64,000 nucleotides of DNA from Apteryx mantelli. Taxonomy: Eukaryota; Chordata; Aves; Apterygiformes; Apterygidae. Of this stretch, positions 57,055-64,000 are shown piece after piece (position 1 is the stretch's first letter; each line of letters begins with the position of its first letter). The stretch covers positions 32,570,583 through 32,634,582 of the forward strand of contig NC_089985.1 in the NCBI RefSeq assembly GCF_036417845.1. The letters run 5' to 3'. The position numbers were made by a program, and so were the translations under genes. Below the pieces are notes generated by a model that was given only the letters and a program-made list of their open reading frames with translations, had not been told where the DNA came from and did no database searches.

Positions 57055-59128
57055 GGTGGGGACCGTGACCGCGATCGCGAGCAGGGTGTCCCCTCTCCTC
57101 CCGCAGCACCTCCGCACCCACCGGGGACTCTCCCTGCCTGGTCCAAGGCCACCCGCTGGCAGATGGGGAGCGGGGGAAGAGGCAGGCAAAACCTGGGAGG
57201 GATCTGCACGCAGGAAAGGGCTGGACTTGCTGCGAAGCGAGTTAGCTGGTTTGCAGCTTCGCAGGCACAGCCAGTGCCAGCACACGCCGAGAGGAGATGG
57301 TTTCAGAGCTGGGAGGCTCCTGTACAAAAACCCACCCCTGCTTCTATGCTGCTGGGTGGTCCCGTTCTGATGGGGTTAATATTGCAGTTTCCTAAATGAG
57401 ACTTTGATCTCGGGAGTGTGTGTGTCTGTCTATGCCCCTCCCTGCAATTCTGCAGCCAGTGCTCTCCGGGAATGGCCTTGGCCATATCAAAAGAGCAGAG
57501 AAGGTTCCTGAAAATATCTGGCTCCTGTGTGTTTCCCGAACCCAGGCAGCTGTGGGGGAGAAAAAAACAATTAATGCCCTTGGCCTTAATTCAGTGCAGT
57601 GTTCACATCACAGGCAAAGCATGGGTGAGGCAAAGCGTGGGTGAGCGCCTGCGCTTTGCTAAAAACCTCAGCGTCCAGACTGGAAAGCTGGCGTCCCTGC
57701 TCCCCCAGGGAAGTGCTTGCCTGGGCTTGCAGTTTGGAGAGAAACGCCACAATGATTTCTTTCTCCATGGGTCTGTCCTAAAAAAACCCCCCACTGCTTG
57801 CAAAAGTTCATGCCTGAATATTTCAAGCTGTCCTGTTTAGATGCTCTCTATAGGATCATGGAAAAACTGGTGGGAAGGATTTGGGATGTTTTCTTTGTCC
57901 TCCTGCCTCCCAGCAGGATCGGCTGTGCCTAAGCCATCCCTGGCAGATGTGGTGCTGAGCTAGAAAATGCGATGGAGGGTGACATCCCCCAGACCTGATT
58001 TTCCTGGCGTTACTGTCAGGCCACTGGCTTTGCTTCAGCCCTCAGGCCATCAGGACTCCCCTGGCAGCACCCCAGCGACTGGCAAGAGACCCTGGCCGAG
58101 AGGGAGGGAAACGCCACGCTGCATGTGCGCAGTGTCCTGGGACTCTCCGTGCCAGAGGGCGTTGAAGCCATGCGAATATTCGACGTGGAAAGGCTGAAGC
58201 CCACGATGTGAGAGGCCTTCTTCACCCAGGCGTGCGCTGTTTGGGTGAAGAGCCTTCTCTGAACTCATGGCTCGCAGCTTCTTGCTCTGTCTTTGAGCAC
58301 AAGCATCTCCCTGTTAATTTGGATCAAGAGGTAATGTGCAGCAACAGCTTTTATTTCCCAGCCACTGTTTGTTTTTTTGTTTTTCTTTTCCCCCTTTTTC
58401 CCCCACTCTGTTTGGCTGTGGGGTTTGGAGGGTTAGACGGCAGCGCGAGCTTCCACGGGCACTGCAGTCCCATGAAAATTACTCCTGTACCCTCTCCCCG
58501 CCGTCAGCCCAGCTTAAAACCTCTCACGCGGGAAAGATTTCCAGCTTTTCAGCTTGTCGGAAGGAAGCAAATAAAACAGGAGCTTCGAGCCCGGCGCGCA
58601 GGTCCCCCCAGGCACCGCTGCGCAAGACCCACCTTCTCCCCTCTCCCGAGCGAGCGTATGGGGGGGATAAACGCGGCGGAGGGGATGTGCCGTGCGGGAT
58701 GGTGGCAAGCCCCGGACCCTCGCGGGAGCGCGGGGAGCCCCGAGCGCCGTGGCGGCACCGGCCGGCTCTGCTCCGGGGTTCCAGGCGGCGGTTGGAAGCG
58801 GGCGGTTGGGCACCGGTGGTGCCGCTGGCCCGTGGCCCCGTGCCGGGGGACGGCCGCGACGCGCTCCGGCGGGGGGACGCAGCGGGGGCTGGCGTGAGGT
58901 CTGGGGGCACCGATGTGCCGTGGAGCCGAGCCCCACGCCCCAGCCAGGAGAAAGCGCCCGGGCCGCCCTTCAGAGATGTGAAGTGGGTCCGGCCTCGCTC
59001 CCCAGGGGTTGTCCAGCCTGCTGTTACTGGGAAGCAGGTCCAAGCTTCACTGACAGCAGCTAGCGGCCTCTTTTCCTTCGTTTCTTCTCTCCGTGTACGT
59101 TGCTGACTCCTGAGAAGGCTTTGCCACC
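57055..59128. promoter_or_regulatory. Divergent intergenic region FAAH / copy E
   Basis: About 2.07 kb between two start codons pointing away from each other. A CpG-dense block lies at about 58580-58980, nearer to copy E, with tracts such as 'gagcgcggggagccccgagc'. The FAAH exon 1 region itself (56900-57180) is also GC-rich with many CpG. A plus-strand T-rich patch (58360-58400) sits between. No TATA box was recognised. Whether one shared or two separate promoters operate cannot be told from sequence. The large open frames here are GC-driven and show no domain. Confidence 0.5.
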
Positions 59129-62100
59129 ATGATCTGTGAGAAGGTGAAGCAGCTCCTCTCGGCGTTTAGGGATAACCCCTGCTCCATCCCCATCCTGGTG
59201 TGCAGCTCCACCGCAGCCCTCAAGGCTCTCGCCTGGGCCGTGAGAAAGCTGATGAAGAGGAAGTTTGTCCGAGCTAAGCACCATGCAGAGGCCCTGGAGC
59301 AGATGGAGAAGGCTGTCCAGCAGTTCAAGAAAGAGGTAATGTCACATTTGATTCCTTTTGTCCCTGCAAGAAAATGGCATGTTTCAAATGAGGGTGTGGA
59401 CATCTGTTCACTTTGTAGTCACCATTGACTGCAAAAGATGCTAGTCCTCCTCGCTGTGCCTCCAGAGCTCAGTCAGAGGTATGGCTGGTTGCTCCCTAAT
59501 CTGCTTCAAGCTGGAGTATCTGAGTTACCATAAACAGGTTGAACAGGCAGTTTTTGCCAGCTTGGTGGACACTGCTCTGAAGCAGATTAGGGAGCGCTCA
59601 CGTATATTCTCCACCAGCAGAGCTGAGGGGAACTGGTCTGGAAGAGGACCTAGACTTGTGCAAGCTTCTTTGCTCAGCCTGTATCTCATGCTCCTCATCA
59701 GGGCACCTGCTTCTCGCACACCGGGGAGCAGATGGGGGTCCAGAGCTCGCTAACTCCATGCATGCTGGAGGGAAGGGATCACTCAGCCTAATGCTGGCAG
59801 GATCAGGTCCTAAATTAGTTGCAAATCATTCCTGCTTCCATGCAGGCTCTTTCACTTCACTCACAGCTCAAACTTCAATCACTATGATTTTCCAAACACT
59901 GCTGGCATTGCCACATGCTGGCAGTGCCTAGCACAGCTGGTTTATCAGCAGCCTAGCCTTTAATAGGGCTGACTCCCGATATGAACCTGTTTTCCTTTTG
60001 GGGTTTGTTATAAACAGGAGTTCATTTGGGTGAAGTTAAATTGTTCCTGACACCTTTGCAGAACCCGGATGTCCAGACTAGCCACATCCTGTCACTGCCG
60101 CTCACGGAGCTGGTGGAGAAACTGAGGGAAGGTTCCCTGTCTCCGGAGACCATCCTCTACTCCTACATAGAGAAGGTGAGGGACCAGCCCTGCTAGGCAG
60201 GACAGGCAGCAGATAAATCCCCAGTCTTTTCTGACCGTAGAACAAAGAAGTCCATCTCCCTGAGTTTTTCTTTGTCACCTGTCCAGCAGAAATGGCCCTG
60301 GTTCTCTTGTTCTGCCTGTGCAGAGGACTGGTGCTCTGGTACAGGGACAGATCCTGCCTTACTGTGTGCCTGCAGAGCACCTTGCACACCTTCCACTGTG
60401 GCAGGAGCACCAGACTGCAAAGGGCTAAGAAGGACATCCAGTCCAGGTCCCCACAGGTGCATTAACCATCACAAGTACCATGCTCAAGATAGATAGTGAT
60501 GTGTTTAAAATCTCTTTCGTGAGAAAAAACCCTGCTTTCTTCCAAGGCTGAATGAACCTCAGATATCAATTAGGAAGGTTGTCAGCTAAGGGCTCATGGG
60601 CCAGATACAGTCCATCAGATGAAGTGCTCAGCTCCTGAAGATCCTTCAAAGGGACCTTCAAAGGGAAACCCTGGGATGGAGCACTTTTTAGATCAAATAG
60701 GAAACAGCAGAGAATCTCCCAGAAGGTAGTGGTGGGTTTTCTCTTCTTGCTAATGCATAACTTTAAAGAATAAGCTCAGGACAGCGAGCTGCATGGAATA
60801 GAGAGGTGATTGGCCTTTCTCTTCTGTTCTGTGCTTCCGTGCTAAGGCCTTAGAAGTCAACCAGGAGGTGAACTGTGTGACAGCATTTATTCCTAGCTGC
60901 CTGCATCACATCCAGGAAATGAGAAACCAGAAGAAAGGGTTGCTCTACGGTGTTCCCATCAGCATTAAGGATCATGTGGCTTGCAAGGTGTTTCCCCTTG
61001 TCCCCTTATTTGGGAAGCTCAGTGTGTGGAGCTAAGAGCTGGTGAGCAGTCAGGTTGGCAGATGTGCACATGCCATGTCATTGAGAAGACTGATTTATAA
61101 TGGGCTTTTTCCTGTGTCTACTCACCACTGCATCCTGCTGGTTAGAAATAGATGCCATAAACCCTAAACTGCTGCCTCCCTAAGGCAATTCCCTCCAGCT
61201 CCAGCTGTAGGCAAGGCACTGAACCACAGCACTGATCCCTCAGTTCCCAACCCTGGTTACCTCTTCAGGAGGCAAATTTTGCTCCCTGTATTGATGCCAT
61301 TTGCACTGATTTCAGTGGCTACCTCACCATGGTGCCTATCTCCACTAATCATGTCTTTCGCTGGACTCCATGGCAACTGCCTTTCAAACCCGCTTCCTCC
61401 AAATGGTCCCACCCCAAAACCTGGTGTCAAGCATCTTCCGATAGGACTGGGTAGGAGCAGAAAGGTGAAGGGCTCAGAGCCATGAGGAGAGTTGGAGGTG
61501 TGAGGAATGGGCAAAGCCTGCTCTGGGTGAGGGGAAAAGGGACCTGAAGTCAGACCTCCACAAGGGGAAATGCCCAATGGGGAAAGGAGAGAGGACTGAA
61601 GTGTGGGATAGGGAAGAGTGTCATAGTGTTTAGAGTCACTTGAGCCTGAGGTTGGGAATAAGGGAAAAAAGGCCTATTTGCATCTGACTGCAGCTACATG
61701 TTGGTCCTAAAACTTCCCTGGAGTGTCAGACTCTTTTTTGGGAACAGCTTCAGGCTGGAGACATGGTTTCCATGTCTCCATGGGCCCAACACTCAAGTTG
61801 GGCCTGCAAGCTTGCTTATTAGCAGCGGTGCCGTATCCCCACTTCTTATCTCTAACGAGTTCTGTGTCTGCCCTCTGGGTTCAAGGGCTATGGCTGCATC
61901 TGTGGTTCGGGACCGAAACTTAGCCTCCTAGAGCAAGAGGAGAGCGTGCTGGTGAGAGTGCTGAGGAGCCAAGGAGCCATCCCCTTCGTGAAAACCAACA
62001 CGGCACAATGCGTGATCAAGTAATTGGCGGGACCTACTTCAGTAATGGTGGCCATGTCTTGTCCCAGGCTTAGCCCTGTGGAACTTGCCCTGGGACATGG

Positions 62101-63552
62101 TCTTGGGGGGGCGGTAGAAAATGCCCCCTGACTCCCTGAGACACCGCTGAGACCTTTGCTTCAGGAAGCTGGAGAGGGGCAACAGGGAAGAGTGCAATTC
62201 AGTAGCTGCTCTGCAATACACTGAGCACTAATTTCTCTACAAGGTTTCACAGACCAGGCAACTTAGACTCTGTCCCCTTCCTTGAATTTGAAGCCACCTC
62301 AGGGCCTACCTATTGGCATAACCGTGGTTCAAGGTGCATCCATTTCTGCCCCTTACACTTCTGCTTGGCCACCCTGCAGCCACCAATGCTCCATCATATG
62401 GATGCAGCTGAGCTGAGGACAGTAGCAAGGCCCAGCCTCCTCCTTCCCTCTGTTCTCCACTCATGAGCTCTGTGGTCCCTCATGGGTTTTGTTTTCCCCT
62501 GTGCTTGCACTGCTGTTGGAAGAGGGACCAAGACTCGTCAGCAGCAGGCTTGTATTGGCCAAGTAGTCCATGTTGTCCACTTCTGAGTTACCCAAGTTGT
62601 TCTCACCCAATTGAATTTACCCACTGAGTGAGTGCTCCCCCATCCTCCAGAGCAGGGATGATGAGCAGGTTCCCGGTGACTGACTTGTCCCTTTCGATCT
62701 CTCCCAGCTATGACTGCAGTAATGCCATTTATGGCCAGACACTGAACCCTCTCAACCACAAGAAGAGCCCTGGAGGCTGCTCTGGAGGGGAGGGAGCTCT
62801 GTTCGCAGGAGGAGGCTCCATCCTGGGCATTGGGTTGGACATTGGTGGCAGCATCCGCCTGCTGTCCAGCTTCTGTGGGCTGTGTGGGCTCAAGCCCACG
62901 AGTGACAGGCTCAGGTAGGTGCTGGGGTCTGCCCTGCCTGCCCTGTCGAAAGTCTGTGTTTTCTGACTGACATTTGCAGGCTAGCACAACTGAATTCCCA
63001 GCCAGCCCCTTGCAGGGTGAGGATGATGTGCTCAGCATGCTCTTCCCACTTCAGGAAGAGATGCCCTGAAGGAGCTTGGTCTCAAGAGCTGCAGATGGGA
63101 TGTATGTCGTCTAGCCTTGCCCTCCAAAGCCAGGCAAAGGGCTGGGAGAAATCACCTGGCTCAACCAACCCACAAAAGCTGACATTTAGTCTGGAAGGGG
63201 CCACCAAATGTCCAACCCACATGTCTTGTCATCCACAGAGAAACTTTACAACCTTTAGGAGGCAAGCCACAAAGCAACCCAGTGGCCAGAGAAGGGAGAA
63301 CAGGAGCAACTGTGGGTGTTGCCAGTGTCTGAGGGACCTGCAGCAACTAGGGCTCCTAGTTGCAGCCCTGCCCACAAGACTTTCTTCCTGATCACAAACC
63401 TTGGGCAACTTCCCCTGGGGCAGGCTTTCAATCTCTGTCTCACCCTCTGTCCATGAGTCCCAGATACTGCTGTCGTTTGTATTTAAAAATGTGTTTCTTT
63501 CTCTTCCACAGTTACTGGGGAGTTAGTGGTCCAGTGCATCGCCTCCAAACAG
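59129..63552 (+). CDS. FAAH-like amidase, copy E (5' six exons, runs off window)
   Basis: Inverted family member on the plus strand. Exons: 59129-59335, 60062-60175, 60847-60987, 61886-62019, 62708-62914, 63512-63552; about 281 codons, frame kept throughout. The ATG has a strong context (gccaccATGa). N terminus: MICEKVKQLLSAFRD, a weaker hydrophobic helix, then [15 protein letters not shown] as in copies A and C. Exon 3 is one codon shorter than in the others. Lys is present in PISIKDH (about 148), and the nucleophile Ser in [10 protein letters not shown] (about 247). The GGSSGG motif is GGCSGG, so the triad's cis-Ser (human Ser217) is Cys at about 223; the position equal to human Thr236 is Leu. 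SIRLL replaces the usual SIRLP. No stop or frameshift in what is visible. Exon 7 was not found in the last 448 bases, where intron 6 should still be running. It may be a modified enzyme or a pseudoenzyme. Confidence 0.9.
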
Positions 63553-64000
63553 GTGAGTCAGATTCTGGGTGAGGAGACCTCAAAAGCAAGGAAGATGCTT
63601 GTTATTGCTGCTGATAAAAAGCCCCCTCAGAGAACAAGGGTGGCCTGATGGCTTCACAGCTCATCTTGGTCAGAGAAAATTGCCACCTAGATTTACCAAG
63701 CTCTCTGGCTGCCTGCTCTTCATTTCAGTCAATGGGAGTGAGATCCTTGTGGATGTTTAAGGGTTAATAATTAAGGTCCTTGGGGCAGGTATTAGCACTC
63801 ATAGCACTGAGAACAACACCCTTGTAGCACCCTTTTTATGCCTCTCACTAGCCTCAGTCAACTTTGCTTGATCAACTTGCAAATCTGCAAGCTGATTTTT
63901 CCTGCCTTCTCATGTATTTTTGCAGTCTCCATTTAATCAATGACAAGCAGCGTTTTGGCTGTGATGGGCCAGCTCTTCCCACCAGCATTGCCTCTGTTCT
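63553..64000 (+). other. Start of copy E intron 6
   Basis: Begins with the donor GTGAGT after 63552. No match to FAAH exon 7 (GPMARDVESLAL-type) up to the right edge. Copy A's intron 6 is about 670 bases, so exon 7 would be expected just outside the window. Confidence 0.6.

Noticed and set aside
58208-59106. Long open frames of 229 and 256 codons on the plus strand before copy E
   Set aside because: They coincide with the CpG island, where stop codons are rare on both strands. The translations are Arg/Pro/Gly-rich with no family likeness.

Overview
The window is vertebrate nuclear DNA with spliced genes, GT-AG introns and CpG-rich promoters. The gene order LRRC41 - UQCRH - NSUN4 - FAAH is the conserved order known from human 1p33. 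Short introns, few transposons, only old CR1 (LINE) and MIR-like (SINE) remnants, and several FAAH-type genes side by side point to a sauropsid (bird, crocodilian or turtle). The species cannot be named from sequence alone. All exon limits below were read by hand from splice sites, reading frame and remembered human proteins.

Layout. About 1-3840: 5' half of LRRC41 on the minus strand; its 3' exons lie before the window. 3838-4325: a CpG-rich head-to-head promoter shared with UQCRH, carrying a run of YY1-like motifs. 4326-5983: complete UQCRH (complex III hinge protein, four coding exons). 7374-11923: complete NSUN4 (mitochondrial rRNA m5C methyltransferase, six coding exons), with a roughly 64-bp tandem repeat in intron 1. 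13682-63552: a cluster of fatty-acid-amide-hydrolase (FAAH, amidase-signature) genes fills the remaining three quarters.

The FAAH cluster has five members. Copy A (13682-25226, minus, 586 codons), copy C (30160-43256, minus, 588 codons) and copy D (46469-57054, minus, 576 codons) are complete 15-exon genes with identical intron phases. D is closest to mammalian FAAH. A and C resemble each other more and are probably of the kind annotated in birds and reptiles as 'vitamin D3 hydroxylase-associated protein-like'. Between A and C lies a decayed relic (26899-28128). Copy E (59129 to beyond the window, plus) is inverted and head-to-head with D; six exons are visible. E carries Cys in place of the conserved cis-serine of the Ser-cisSer-Lys triad, and C has a changed oxyanion loop. 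The copies also differ at positions known to line the acyl-chain channel. The cluster therefore looks like a locally expanded and diversified lipid-amidase family, and is the most interesting part of the window.

LRRC41 would act in Cullin5/Elongin ubiquitin ligase, UQCRH and NSUN4 in mitochondrial respiration and ribosome assembly, and the FAAH family in membrane-bound hydrolysis of lipid amides.
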